64,000 nt of DNA from Chondrosia reniformis (Eukaryota; Porifera; Demospongiae; Chondrillida; Chondrillidae), in NCBI GenBank assembly GCA_947172415.1, contig OX359196.1, forward strand, positions 3,474,501 to 3,538,500, read 5' to 3'. The notes beneath the pieces are model-generated. The model was given only the letters and a program-made list of their open reading frames with translations. It was not told the origin of the DNA and ran no database searches. The position numbers were made by a program, and so were the translations under genes. This document shows, in pieces, positions 1 through 13,836 of this stretch; position 1 is the stretch's first letter; every line of letters begins with the position of its first letter.

Positions 1-1270
1 ATGTGCATAATACTAGTTGTACGTACTGGTTGTATGATCTAATAATATGTATTAGATGTATGGACAAGTTGTGGGTAATTGTTGTATGTACTACTTATTT
101 GTATTAGTTGTATGTACTAAGTGTATGTACTTTATCAGTTCTTTGTACTAGAACTAGCTATATAATTACTAGTTTTAGGTACTAATTGTATATACTCGTT
201 GCTACTTGTATTTACTAATTACTAGTTGTATGTACTTGTTACTAGTTGTATGAATCAGTTGTAGGTATTATACAGTTGTATGTACTCATTGCCACGTGTA
301 AGTACTAGTTCAACGTATTAGTTTATATACTAGTACTAGTTAAATTTACTAATTGTAGATACTATTTGAATATACTAGTTATATGAACTAGTCGTAGTAC
401 AAATTTTATGTAATCGATGTATGAACTAATTGTGTGTACAAGTTGTATGTACTAGTTCTATGTACTATTTGTACGTACTCGTTACTAGTTGTATGTACCA
501 GTTGTACGTTGTAGTTTTATGTTCTAGTACTGGTTATATATACTAATTGTAGGTACTAATTGTATGTGCAAGTAGTATATACAAGTTATGTTTGCTAGTT
601 GTAAGTACTAGTCGAAAGTCCTATGTTCTAGTTATATGCACTATTTTTATGTACCAATAAATATGTACTAGTTGCATGTACTAGTTGTATGTATCAGTTT
701 TATGTAGTCCTTCTATGTACTAGTTCTATGTACTAGGTTAATGTACTACTTGTATGTTCCAATTGTATGAACTAGTTGTATGTACTAATTGGAAGTACTT
801 TCTAGTACTAGTTATATGAACTAGTGTTAGGACTAGTTGAATGTACTGGTTGTATAAACTAATTGTGTATACTAGTTGTGTGAACTAGTTGTATGAACTA
901 TTTATATGTACTAGTTGTATGTACTAGTTGTGTTTACTAGTTGTATGTACAAGTCGTATGTACTAGTTCGATGTACAAGTAGTGTGTACTCATTGCTACC
1001 TGCGTGTACTAGTTCTATATATTAGTTTTATATACTAGTACTAGTTATATTAACTAGATGTATGTACTAGTTGTATGTACTAGCTATATGTGCATGTTCT
1101 AGTTATATGTTCTAGTTATTTGTTCTAGTTGTATGTACTCAGTGTTTGGGCTAGCTATATTTTCTATACATTTTAATATATTTTATTATATTTTCTAGTT
1201 GTATAAACTAGTTGCATGTACTAGTACTAGTTGTATGTACTAGTACTAGTTATATTTACTAGTTGTAGTA
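1..1270 (-). repeat. 13-bp satellite, reverse orientation
   Basis: Degenerate tandem array read here as TGTATGTACTAGT, the reverse complement of the ACTAGTACATACA monomer that fills most of the window. Monomers vary in length and sequence. No coding capacity is visible. The array stops near 1270, where the opposite orientation begins. Confidence 0.9.
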
Positions 1271-1300
1271 CAAATTATCCATCGAGGTGGTACATACAAC
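1271..1300. other. Satellite strand-switch junction
   Basis: The satellite changes from the TTGTATGTACTAG strand to the ACTAGTACATACAA strand across a short non-satellite stretch (AATTATCCATCGAGGTGG). This is a head-to-head inversion breakpoint inside the array. Nothing in the stretch suggests a gene or transposon end. Confidence 0.75.
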
Positions 1301-1643
1301 TAGTACATACAATTGGTACATACAATTATAACATTCAACAAGTCCATGTAACTAGTGCCTACAACTAGTAAATATAACTAGTACTAATACATACAACTAG
1401 CACCTACCTAGTTCCTGGTATAACTAGTACTAGAACCTACAAGTAGTACATTTAAAATTATAAACAAATAGTACATACAACTTGTACATATACCTAGTAC
1501 AAACAACTACTACGTATAACTAGTATATATAAATAGTCCATACAACTAGTACATTAAACTAGAACTCCTACTATGACGTATAATTATTTCACACAATTAG
1601 AGCAAATATCTAGTACATACCACTAGTCCATACAGTTAGTGCT
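1301..1643 (+). repeat. 13-bp satellite, forward orientation
   Basis: Diverged ACTAGTACATACA monomers leading into the 4182-bp duplicated block. No gene is seen. Confidence 0.85.
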
Positions 1644-4600
1644 ACAACTAGTACATACAACTAGTGCATACTACCAGTACAAACAACTAGTAAATATAAC
1701 TGGTAAATATATCTAATATATATAACTTGTACTAGTACATACAACTAGTGCATAAAACTAGTACCTACAACTAGTAAATATTACCAGTACTAGTAAATGC
1801 AACTAGTTATTAGAACTAGTTCATGCATCTAGTACATAATTAATACATAGAGTTAATACCTACCACTAGTACATACCACTAATACAACTAATATATACAA
1901 CTAATACATACAACTAGTATATAACAAGTACATACAACTAGAACATAAAACTTGTTTATACACTTAGAACATACAACTACTACATACTGTTAGTACATAC
2001 TGCTAATACTTACAACTAGTAAATATAACTAATACTAGTACATACAACTAGTTCACACAACTAGTACATTCAACTATTACATACAACTAGTACCTACAAC
2101 TAGTAAATATAACCCGTGCTAGTATGTACAACTAGTACATACAACTAATGCCTACAGTTAGTATATATTACTAGTACCAGTACATAACACTAGTTAATAC
2201 TACTAGTACATGCAGCCAGTACATACGGCTAGTACATAACTCGTACATAAAACTAATTAATATAAATAGACCTTGTACATACAAATAAAACCTACTTAGC
2301 ATCTAGTATAACTGCTACAAGAACTTACAACTAGTACATATATCAAGTACATACAAATAGTACATACAACTAATATGTACAAGTAGCACATTCAACTAGG
2401 ACATAAAAGTAGTTCATATAACTAGTACATAACTAATACATACAACCAGTGTGTACAACTAGTACAAACAACTAGTATATACAACTAGTTCATACAACTT
2501 GCACATACAATTAGTAGTAACAACTAGTTCATACAATTTGTACTTACAATTAGTGCCTATGACTAGAACATTCACAAAAACTGGTTCATAGAAATAGTAC
2601 ATACAACTAGTACATCAAACTAGACCTCCAACTAATTCGACTACTGAATATAACTAGTGCTAGTACATACAACCTGTTCATACAACTAGAAGTACAACTT
2701 ATACATACAACTATTACATACAATTAGTACATACACCTAGTACATACAACTAGTTATTAGAACTATTACATACAACTAGTACATAACTAATACATACAGT
2801 TATTACATGCTACTTGTACACACAACTTGTGCATAAATAGTTCATACAACCAGTACATTCAACTAGTACATATAGTTAGTACATACAACTATTGCATTCA
2901 ACTAGTACATCCAACTATAACCTACAACTAGTAAATATAACTAGTCCTAGTACATACAACTAGTACATACAACTAGTGCCTACAGCTAGTAAATATTACC
3001 AGTACAAGTACAAACCACCAGTTAATACAACTAGTACATACAACTAGTTCATATAACTAGTAAACACTAGTACATACAACTAGTAAATACAACTAGTACA
3101 TCAAACTAGTGCCTACAACTTGTACATGGAACTAGTAACAAGTACATATACCTAGTACATACAACTAGTACATACAAGTGGTGTGCACAACTAGTACACA
3201 CAAGTGGTACACACAACTAGTACACACAACTAGTACATACAACCAGAACATAAAACTAGTAGACACCAACTACTACACATAACTAGTATATACAAATATA
3301 ACTGGTCCATAAAAATAGTACAGGCATTTAGTACATACCACTAGTACAGGCATCTAGTACGTACCACTAGTACATACAACTAGTACATACAACTAGTACA
3401 CACTACTAGTACATTCTACTAGTATGTATAACAAGTACAAACAAGTAATACGTATAACTAGTACATATAAATAGTACATGCATCTAGTACATACCACTGG
3501 TACATACTACTAATACATACAACTATAACATAAAACTAGTACATACAATTAGTACACACTACTAGTACAATCTACTAGTGCGTATAACAAGTACAAACAA
3601 GTAATACATATAACTAGTACATACAACTAGTACACGCAACTAGCACATACAACTAGTGTGAACAACTACTTCATACAACTTGTACTTACAATTATTACCT
3701 ATGACTTTTACCTACACATATAAATAGTACATACAACTACGACATTAAACTAGTTCTAGTAAGTTTGAGTACTAGTTAATCTAGCTACTAAGTAGGCACT
3801 AGTTATATGTAATACTAGTTGGAGTTCTAGTTACATACAACTAGTCCGTACACATATATATATATATATAACTAGCACACACAGCCTATGTTAGTACATA
3901 TAATTTGTACCTACAACTTGTAAATATAAATAGTACTAGTACATAAAACTAGTTAATAAAATGTATAGAAAATATAGCTAGTACAAACACCGAGTACATA
4001 CAACTAGTACATACCACTTGTACATACAACTAGAACATATAACTAGAACATATAACTAGAACATACACATATAACTAGTACATACAACTAGTACATACAT
4101 CTAGTTAATATAACTAGTACTAGTATATAAAACTAATACATAGAACTAGTACACACAGGTAGCAATGAGTAAACACTACTAGTACATAAAACTAGTACAT
4201 ACGACTTGTACATACAACTAGTAAACACAACTAGTACAAACAACTAGTACATATAACTAGTTCATACAACTAGTACACACAACTAGTATACACAATTAGT
4301 GTATACAACCAGTACATTCAACTAGTCCTAACACTAATTCCTATAACTAGTTCTAGAAAGTACTTCCATTAGTACATACAACTAGTTTTTACAATTAGAA
4401 CATGCAAGTAGTACATTAACCTAGTACATGGAACTAGTAACAAGTACATATACCTAGTACATACAACTAGTATATACAAGTGTACACACAACTAGTACAC
4501 ACAACTAGTACATACAACCAGAACATAAAACTAGTAGACACCAACTACTACATATAACTAGTATATACACATATAACTGGTCCATATAAATAGTACATGC

Positions 4601-5825
4601 ACCTAGTACATAACACTAGTACATACAACTAGTACATACAACTATAATATAAAACTAGTACATACAACTAGTACACACTACTAGTACATTCTACTAGTGT
4701 GTATAACAAGTACAAACACGTAATACATATAGCTAGTACATATAAATAGTACAAGCATCTAGTACATACCACTAATACATACTACTAGTACATACAACTA
4801 TAACATAAAACTAGTAAATACAATTAGAACACGCTAGTAGTACATTCTACTAGTACGTATAACAAGTACAAACAAGTAATACATATAACTAGTACATACA
4901 ACTAGTACACGCAACTAGCACATACAACTAGTGCGAACAACTACTTCATACAACTTGTATTTACAAGTAGTAGATATGACTTTTACATACACATATAAAT
5001 AGTACATACAACTACTACATTAAACTAGAACTCCAATTAGTATTACATATAACTAGTGCCTACTTAGTAACTAGATTAACTAGTACTAAAACTTACTAGA
5101 ACTAGTACATACAACTAGTCCATACACATATATATATAACTAGCACGCACAGCCTATATTGGTACATATAATTTGTACCTACAACTAGTAAATATAACTA
5201 GTACTAGTACCTACCACTAGTTAATAAAATGTATAGAAAATATAGCTAGTACAAACACCGAGTACATACAACTAGTACATACAACTAGTACATACACCTC
5301 ATAAATATAACTAGTACTAGTATATAAAACTAATACATTGAACTAGTACACACAGGTAGCAATGAGTAAACACTACTAGTTCTATAGTACATACGACTTG
5401 TACATACAACTAATAAACACAACTAGTACACACAACTAGTAGATATAACTAGCTCATACAACTAGTACGCACAACTAGTATACACAATTAGTGTATACAA
5501 CCAGTACATTCAACTAGTCCTAACACTAGTTCATATAACTAGTACTAGAAAGTACTTCCAATTAGTACATACAATTAGTTCATACAATTAGAAAATACTA
5601 GTAGTACATTAACCTAGTACATAGAACTAGTACATAGAAGGACTACATAAAACTAGTATATATATCTAGTGCATACAAATATAACGAGTTCATATATGTA
5701 GTTCATACAACCAGTACATACAATTAGTACTTATAAATAGTATATACAACTAGTACCTACAACAATTACACTCAACTAGTATATATATAACTACTACATA
5801 CTATTGGTACATATAAATAGTACAA
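1644..5825 (+). repeat. Higher-order satellite block, tandem copy 1 (4182 bp)
   Basis: Satellite made of diverged 13-bp monomers that recurs immediately downstream with an offset of exactly 4182 bp. Landmarks such as the run with CATACTACCAGTAC (near 1667 and 5849) and the short AT dinucleotide tracts recur unchanged in the places compared. Inside the block a subunit of roughly 1.26 kb also repeats: the phrase AATATAGCTAGTACAAACAC occurs near 3970 and again near 5235. This is a nested higher-order structure. It is non-coding. Confidence 0.85.
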
Positions 5826-8800
5826 ACAACTAGTACATACAACTAGTGCATACTACCAGTACAAACAACTAGTAAATATAACTGGTAAATATATCTAATA
5901 TATATAACTTGTACTAGTACATACAACTAGTGCATAAAACTAGTACCTACAACTAGTAAATATTACCAGTACTAGTAAATGCAACTAGTTATTAGAACTA
6001 GTTCATGCATCTAGTACATAATTAATACATAGAGTTAATACCTACCACTAGTACATACCACTAATACAACTAATATATACAACTAATACATACAACTAGT
6101 ATATAACAAGTACATACAACTAGAACATAAAACTTGTTTATACACTTAGAACATACAACTACTACATACTGTTAGTACATACTGCTAATACTTACAACTA
6201 GTAAATATAACTAATACTAGTACATACAACTAGTTCACACAACTAGTACATTCAACTATTACATACAACTAGTACCTACAACTAGTAAATATAACCCGTG
6301 CTAGTATGTACAACTAGTACATACAACTAATGCCTACAGTTAGTATATATTACTAGTACCAGTACATAACACTAGTTAATACTACTAGTACATGCAGCCA
6401 GTACATACGGCTAGTACATAACTCGTACATAAAACTAATTAATATAAATAGACCTTGTACATACAAATAAAACCTACTTAGCATCTAGTATAACTGCTAC
6501 AAGAACTTACAACTAGTACATATATCAAGTACATACAAATAGTACATACAACTAATATGTACAAGTAGCACATTCAACTAGGACATAAAAGTAGTTCATA
6601 TAACTAGTACATAACTAATACATACAACCAGTGTGTACAACTAGTACAAACAACTAGTATATACAACTAGTTCATACAACTTGCACATACAATTAGTAGT
6701 AACAACTAGTTCATACAATTTGTACTTACAATTAGTGCCTATGACTAGAACATTCACAAAAACTGGTTCATAGAAATAGTACATACAACTAGTACATCAA
6801 ACTAGACCTCCAACTAATTCGACTACTGAATATAACTAGTGCTAGTACATACAACCTGTTCATACAACTAGAAGTACAACTTATACATACAACTATTACA
6901 TACAATTAGTACATACACCTAGTACATACAACTAGTTATTAGAACTATTACATACAACTAGTACATAACTAATACATACAGTTATTACATGCTACTTGTA
7001 CACACAACTTGTGCATAAATAGTTCATACAACCAGTACATTCAACTAGTACATATAGTTAGTACATACAACTATTGCATTCAACTAGTACATCCAACTAT
7101 AACCTACAACTAGTAAATATAACTAGTCCTAGTACATACAACTAGTACATACAACTAGTGCCTACAGCTAGTAAATATTACCAGTACAAGTACAAACCAC
7201 CAGTTAATACAACTAGTACATACAACTAGTTCATATAACTAGTAAACACTAGTACATACAACTAGTAAATACAACTAGTACATCAAACTAGTGCCTACAA
7301 CTTGTACATGGAACTAGTAACAAGTACATATACCTAGTACATACAACTAGTACATACAAGTGGTGTGCACAACTAGTACACACAAGTGGTACACACAACT
7401 AGTACACACAACTAGTACATACAACCAGAACATAAAACTAGTAGACACCAACTACTACACATAACTAGTATATACAAATATAACTGGTCCATAAAAATAG
7501 TACAGGCATTTAGTACATACCACTAGTACAGGCATCTAGTACGTACCACTAGTACATACAACTAGTACATACAACTAGTACACACTACTAGTACATTCTA
7601 CTAGTATGTATAACAAGTACAAACAAGTAATACGTATAACTAGTACATATAAATAGTACATGCATCTAGTACATACCACTGGTACATACTACTAATACAT
7701 ACAACTATAACATAAAACTAGTACATACAATTAGTACACACTACTAGTACAATCTACTAGTGCGTATAACAAGTACAAACAAGTAATACATATAACTAGT
7801 ACATACAACTAGTACACGCAACTAGCACATACAACTAGTGTGAACAACTACTTCATACAACTTGTACTTACAATTATTACCTATGACTTTTACCTACACA
7901 TATAAATAGTACATACAACTACGACATTAAACTAGTTCTAGTAAGTTTGAGTACTAGTTAATCTAGCTACTAAGTAGGCACTAGTTATATGTAATACTAG
8001 TTGGAGTTCTAGTTACATACAACTAGTCCGTACACATATATATATATATATAACTAGCACACACAGCCTATGTTAGTACATATAATTTGTACCTACAACT
8101 TGTAAATATAAATAGTACTAGTACATAAAACTAGTTAATAAAATGTATAGAAAATATAGCTAGTACAAACACCGAGTACATACAACTAGTACATACCACT
8201 TGTACATACAACTAGAACATATAACTAGAACATATAACTAGAACATACACATATAACTAGTACATACAACTAGTACATACATCTAGTTAATATAACTAGT
8301 ACTAGTATATAAAACTAATACATAGAACTAGTACACACAGGTAGCAATGAGTAAACACTACTAGTACATAAAACTAGTACATACGACTTGTACATACAAC
8401 TAGTAAACACAACTAGTACAAACAACTAGTACATATAACTAGTTCATACAACTAGTACACACAACTAGTATACACAATTAGTGTATACAACCAGTACATT
8501 CAACTAGTCCTAACACTAATTCCTATAACTAGTTCTAGAAAGTACTTCCATTAGTACATACAACTAGTTTTTACAATTAGAACATGCAAGTAGTACATTA
8601 ACCTAGTACATGGAACTAGTAACAAGTACATATACCTAGTACATACAACTAGTATATACAAGTGTACACACAACTAGTACACACAACTAGTACATACAAC
8701 CAGAACATAAAACTAGTAGACACCAACTACTACATATAACTAGTATATACACATATAACTGGTCCATATAAATAGTACATGCACCTAGTACATAACACTA

Positions 8801-10029
8801 GTACATACAACTAGTACATACAACTATAATATAAAACTAGTACATACAACTAGTACACACTACTAGTACATTCTACTAGTGTGTATAACAAGTACAAACA
8901 CGTAATACATATAGCTAGTACATATAAATAGTACAAGCATCTAGTACATACCACTAATACATACTACTAGTACATACAACTATAACATAAAACTAGTAAA
9001 TACAATTAGAACACGCTAGTAGTACATTCTACTAGTACGTATAACAAGTACAAACAAGTAATACATATAACTAGTACATACAACTAGTACACGCAACTAG
9101 CACATACAACTAGTGCGAACAACTACTTCATACAACTTGTATTTACAAGTAGTAGATATGACTTTTACATACACATATAAATAGTACATACAACTACTAC
9201 ATTAAACTAGAACTCCAATTAGTATTACATATAACTAGTGCCTACTTAGTAACTAGATTAACTAGTACTAAAACTTACTAGAACTAGTACATACAACTAG
9301 TCCATACACATATATATATAACTAGCACGCACAGCCTATATTGGTACATATAATTTGTACCTACAACTAGTAAATATAACTAGTACTAGTACCTACCACT
9401 AGTTAATAAAATGTATAGAAAATATAGCTAGTACAAACACCGAGTACATACAACTAGTACATACAACTAGTACATACACCTCATAAATATAACTAGTACT
9501 AGTATATAAAACTAATACATTGAACTAGTACACACAGGTAGCAATGAGTAAACACTACTAGTTCTATAGTACATACGACTTGTACATACAACTAATAAAC
9601 ACAACTAGTACACACAACTAGTAGATATAACTAGCTCATACAACTAGTACGCACAACTAGTATACACAATTAGTGTATACAACCAGTACATTCAACTAGT
9701 CCTAACACTAGTTCATATAACTAGTACTAGAAAGTACTTCCAATTAGTACATACAATTAGTTCATACAATTAGAAAATACTAGTAGTACATTAACCTAGT
9801 ACATAGAACTAGTACATAGAAGGACTACATAAAACTAGTATATATATCTAGTGCATACAAATATAACGAGTTCATATATGTAGTTCATACAACCAGTACA
9901 TACAATTAGTACTTATAAATAGTATATACAACTAGTACCTACAACAATTACACTCAACTAGTATATATATAACTACTACATACTATTGGTACATATAAAT
10001 AGTACAAACAACTAGTACATACAACTAGT
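5826..10029 (+). repeat. Higher-order satellite block, tandem copy 2 (4182 bp plus 22 bp)
   Basis: Second copy of the preceding block. It appears identical at every line compared, including rare variants. The match runs to 10029, so 22 bp of a third period are present before the sequence diverges. The identity implies a very recent unequal exchange or an assembly duplication. Confidence 0.85.
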
Positions 10030-11206
10030 ATCTCGTACATACAACTAGTACCTACCTAGTAACTAGTCTAACTAGTACGGGAACCTACAACTAGTATATA
10101 CAACTAGTACATACATCAAGTGCATACAATTAGTACACATAAAGAGTACAAACAACTAGTACGTACAACTAGTGCATAAAACTTGTACATACAACTGGTT
10201 CATATCTAGTACACAGAACTAGTACATACAACTAGAAAATATAACTAGTGCTAGTGCATAGAACTAGTGTATACAACTAGTTCATATAATTAGTACATAC
10301 AACCAGTACATGCAACTAGTACATACAACTAGTACATACAACTAGTACATACAACTAATACACATAAATATAGCCAGTACTATTACACAAACATATAACT
10401 AGTACATACACATGTAAGTTGTACTTATAAATAGTTCATACACATAGTACATACGAATAGTACATAAAAATATTACATATAACTAGAAAATAGTACATAC
10501 AAGTATTTCATAGAATGAGTACATAATACTAGAACATACAACTTGTATATACAACTAATAGATAGCTTCTACATACAACTCTTATATACGTACAACTAAT
10601 ACATACAACTTGCACATAACTAGTACATATAACTAGTACATACAACTAGTATCTACTACAAACAACTAGTGCCTACCTAGGTCCTAGTATAACTAGTATT
10701 TGAACCTATATTTAGAACATACAACTCATACATACAACTAGTACATACAACTAGTACATACTTCTAGTATATACAACTAGTACATACAACTAGTACATAT
10801 AACTAGTACATATAGCTACTACATATGAATAGTGCTTATACACATAACTAGTACATAACAATAGTACATACAACAAGTACAAAAAATTAGTTCCTTCCTA
10901 ATACCTAGTATAACTTGTACTGGAACCTACAACTAGTTCAAACAACAAGTACATACAACTAGTACATACCATTAGTCACTAGTACATGCAACTAGCATAT
11001 ACAACTAGTACATACAATTACCCACAACTGTTACTTGCATGTAATACATATAATTACTACACACAACTAGTACGTACAACTAGTATATAGCACATAAAAC
11101 TAGTCCTTCCCTGGTATCTAGTATTAGGACCTACAACTAGAACATACATCTAGTACATAAAACTAGAACATACAACTACTACATACAACTTATATATGCA
11201 ACTAGT
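10030..11206 (+). repeat. 13-bp satellite
   Basis: Diverged forward-orientation monomers. It includes a longer phrase (TAGTTCCTTCCTAATACCTA near 10890) that also occurs near 15420 and 28016, showing further higher-order units shared across the window. No gene is seen. Confidence 0.85.
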
Positions 11207-11541
11207 ACCTTTAAAACCTTCCTATCCTGGCAGCCTCTAGTTAGAATCAAGTATAAGCAAAAAGTGGCTAGTATGCTTAAGGACTGTCTTGTGTTACCCC
11301 ATATTGTGTTACCCCACCTCCAAAGAAATGTTACTACTAGAAGACCTAAGGGTAGACTTACGTAATATGTCCTACTTGTGTCTATAGTTATGTTGAGTCT
11401 GTTTTACCTGTACAAGCAATATTACTAATAGATTTATAATTAATTCATAAAAGGTAATTGGACCTACATTCCTTTCATAAAATTAAATTTCATCATGTGT
11501 CTTAGTTAACACCTTATTTAACTTTTGGCACCAAAATAGTG

Positions 11542-11548
11542 TATATAA
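11542..11548 (+). promoter_or_regulatory. TATA box of PLE pseudo-LTR (copy A, left)
   Basis: TATATAA sits in the 5' pseudo-LTR, about 80 bp before the hammerhead-like core and just downstream of a near-palindrome TTTTGGCACCAAAA. The same arrangement is at 15040, 18752, 35787 and 59801. It is the likely element promoter, by position and sequence only. Confidence 0.55.
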
Positions 11549-11614
11549 GGCCCCTAGATTTAGCATAGTGAGCCAAGGATTCACAGAAGATCAAGATAAA
11601 GAAAAAGACAAAGA

Positions 11615-11671
11615 CTCCCAGGATCACTGATGAAGGATGGAATTCCCAGAAACGGCTGTCTGACCCAGTGG
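11615..11671 (+). ncRNA. Hammerhead-ribozyme-like motif, PLE copy A left pseudo-LTR
   Basis: Core CTGATGA (11627-11633), GAAA (11649-11652), a two-base-pair helix III (AC/GT) and GTC (11658-11660), with predicted cleavage after 11660. Helix I begins TCA/TGA and continues with mismatches. Helix II is weak here (GG/CC with an A-A mismatch at its base). Hammerheads in Penelope-like pseudo-LTRs are established for the superfamily. Activity of this copy is uncertain. Confidence 0.65.
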
Positions 11672-11944
11672 AGAAGAAGATGAAAGAAGGGAAAAGAAGG
11701 AAGAAAAGTCTACTGTATCTTCATCTAAAGCTCTCTTTAGGTTTAGTTCCCCTATAGGCTCTTTTTACAGAATAGGCATATAGCATGTAGGAAAATGGTA
11801 TCTTAGATTTTTCATGTGTTTACTTAGCCTCATGTTACTCCCTGGTGGCTGTTGAGCCATTGTTGCCTTTAAATAGCCCCGGCTACATGTAATAGGTTAA
11901 GTCTTTGTGGACTAGCTTGTCTAGTCCTTGACCCATTTCCAATC

Positions 11945-13270
11945 ATGACAAGTACAAAGTATAGAGATAGGATACCGGCTGGGAGGTCGCCCGGGTTAAG
12001 AAGCTCCCCGTCATTAGGTAAAGGTAGGGTGCCTGGTGATGAAAAGTTAGCTAACTCTCCCCCATCTGTAGGTAGAGGGGTGCCTACTGGTGGGCAAGCT
12101 AGCCCCTCACTAGTTAAGAAGTGTAGCAATAAGCGGTGTGAAACATGTCCCTCTTTAGTTACTGGTCCTACTTTTAAGAGTTCAGTTACTGGCAGGACCT
12201 ATCAAGTCCGTAGCCCTTGTGGTCCCCTAGGATGCCAGAGTAGGAATGTTGTGTATCTTATTACTTGTAAACAATGTGATGTACAGTATGTAGGAGAAAC
12301 CTCTCAGATGCTTAGGAGTAGAATGAACAACCATAGGACTAGTACCAAAGGTTTTAAGCCACTGTATCTTTACAATCACTTTAATTCTGATAACCATAGT
12401 TTTGATGATGCCTTGATTATGCCCATAGAACAGATACCTGAGACACCTAATTCTACTAGCCTCAGACTACTGAGAGAAGCGTTCTGGTACAAGGAACTTT
12501 GCTCTATTTACCCATATGGACTTAACGATAACATTAAAGGTGTTGGCAATATTTCAAAACTTAAAAAAGAAATCATCGTATGGAACCTTTTTAATCGCTT
12601 ATCTCATAAAAGACGACATCGGCGCTCCAATCTAAAATCGACAGGCAGTAGTAATAACGCTGCCTACGACCCTGAATGGCTCAAAGAACGACTACCACTT
12701 TACAAGAACGTGGGCTTTCTAGCCAAACTTAAACGCCATACATTTGCATTACAAGCTCGACACCGTCATCGTTTGTTAAACTCGGTACAATGTCTCATCG
12801 ATACCCCAGAAACACCTTTTCCGCTTAGACTTATGCTAATGATTAAAGATGTTATTAAAGCACGCGCTTCAGCCAGCCTTCCCAAACACCCAACGAAAAC
12901 AACAAGTCCAGAAGGATTTCTTAAAATCGTGTTTCATAATAAAGGTGTAGAAAAAATAGGCCTCTCAGGTATCTTAAACCAAAAGTTAGTGTTAGAAACT
13001 GTCCCACCCTTTATACAAAACAAAGAGCCCCCATGTGTAGTATATAAGTATACCCAACCAATAGGACTTCAAATCTTTAACTTTTCACAAACCTCTAAGT
13101 CAGATGTTTTTAGAGAACCAGAACCATGTGAGTGTCACAAGTCCCCCTTCATTTACAAGCCCCTAGGCAATGTTTTAACAGGTGATCTACGTATTGTTAG
13201 TAACCCAAAACTTAGAAAACTTCTTAAGAAAGGACAAAATTTAGAGAACCTAATAACTTTAATTGGGTAA
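11945..13270 (+). CDS. PLE N-terminal GIY-YIG endonuclease and linker ORF (broken)
   Basis: 441-codon ORF starting at ATG 11945. Residues 60-111 hold a Cys-rich stretch ending CKQC. The GIY-YIG nuclease follows at about 102-190, with VVYLI and YVGET as the two signature halves, the catalytic-type Arg in LRSRMNNHR, later His residues and a Glu in LREAFWYKEL. Residues 245-430 are the PLE-specific region before the RT, including CECHKSPF and TGDLRI. A one-base deletion near 13233, relative to the copy at 57996, throws the frame off so the ORF stops at 13270 instead of running into the RT. The endonuclease would nick target DNA for priming. GIY-YIG placed N-terminal to RT is the permuted order known from Naiad/Chlamys-type PLEs, whereas classical Penelope has it C-terminal. 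Confidence 0.85.
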   Translation: MTSTKYRDRIPAGRSPGLRSSPSLGKGRVPGDEKLANSPPSVGRGVPTGGQASPSLVKKCSNKRCETCPSLVTGPTFKSSVTGRTYQVRSPCGPLGCQSRNVVYLITCKQCDVQYVGETSQMLRSRMNNHRTSTKGFKPLYLYNHFNSDNHSFDDALIMPIEQIPETPNSTSLRLLREAFWYKELCSIYPYGLNDNIKGVGNISKLKKEIIVWNLFNRLSHKRRHRRSNLKSTGSSNNAAYDPEWLKERLPLYKNVGFLAKLKRHTFALQARHRHRLLNSVQCLIDTPETPFPLRLMLMIKDVIKARASASLPKHPTKTTSPEGFLKIVFHNKGVEKIGLSGILNQKLVLETVPPFIQNKEPPCVVYKYTQPIGLQIFNFSQTSKSDVFREPEPCECHKSPFIYKPLGNVLTGDLRIVSNPKLRKLLKKGQNLENLITLIG

Positions 13271-13836
13271 CTGCTTTAAAAATGTGTAAGGAAGGTCTTA
13301 GAAAATATAAGATTACCTGGGCCCGTAGAGAAAATGTATCTACTTCTGTATTTAGTGAGTGGGAAAATGATGTACTTAAGAAAATTATTGATAGGATCTC
13401 TAAGCTGTCTAAATCGTATACCAAATCCTCAGTAGCCAAGACGACCCTTACTTGCCCTAAAATTAAGAAATTCTTAGCAGACCTACATGATAAGTATGTT
13501 ATAGCCCCTGCCGATAAGGCCTCTAATAATATAATTTTTATATGTAAGTCCTACTATAGACAAATTATTAATGAAGAACTAGGCAGTACCTCCACTTATG
13601 CTAAATGTACAATAGAACCCCAACAGTTAATTAGGAAACACATAGATTTCTTAAAACTAGAGAACTTAGAACCTAAACCAGACTGGTGTAACCTTCCCTC
13701 TTTTTACTGGATGCCTAAGCTACATAAGAACCCTTACAGCTACAGATTCATAGCTGCCTCTCACAAATGTACTACCAAACCCCTTTCTAGATTTCTAAAT
13801 TTGGCACTCATGCAGACTAATTCTCAAACATTTTAG
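13232..13836 (+). pseudogene. PLE reverse transcriptase, fragment 2 of copy A
   Basis: Continues the PLE protein in the next frame from PKFREPNNFNW through KYVIAPADKASN, FYWMPKLHKNPYSYRFIAASHK and TTKPLSRFLN, which is the RT finger region. The first in-frame ATG is 13282, but the frame is open upstream and a true start is not implied. A 4-bp insertion (ATGC near 13810-13813, absent from the copies at 34550 and 58563) ends this frame with a stop at 13836. Confidence 0.8.

Noticed and set aside
1..11200. CRISPR-like regular short repeats
   Set aside because: Monomers are contiguous 13-bp satellite units with no unique spacers, in a eukaryotic setting.
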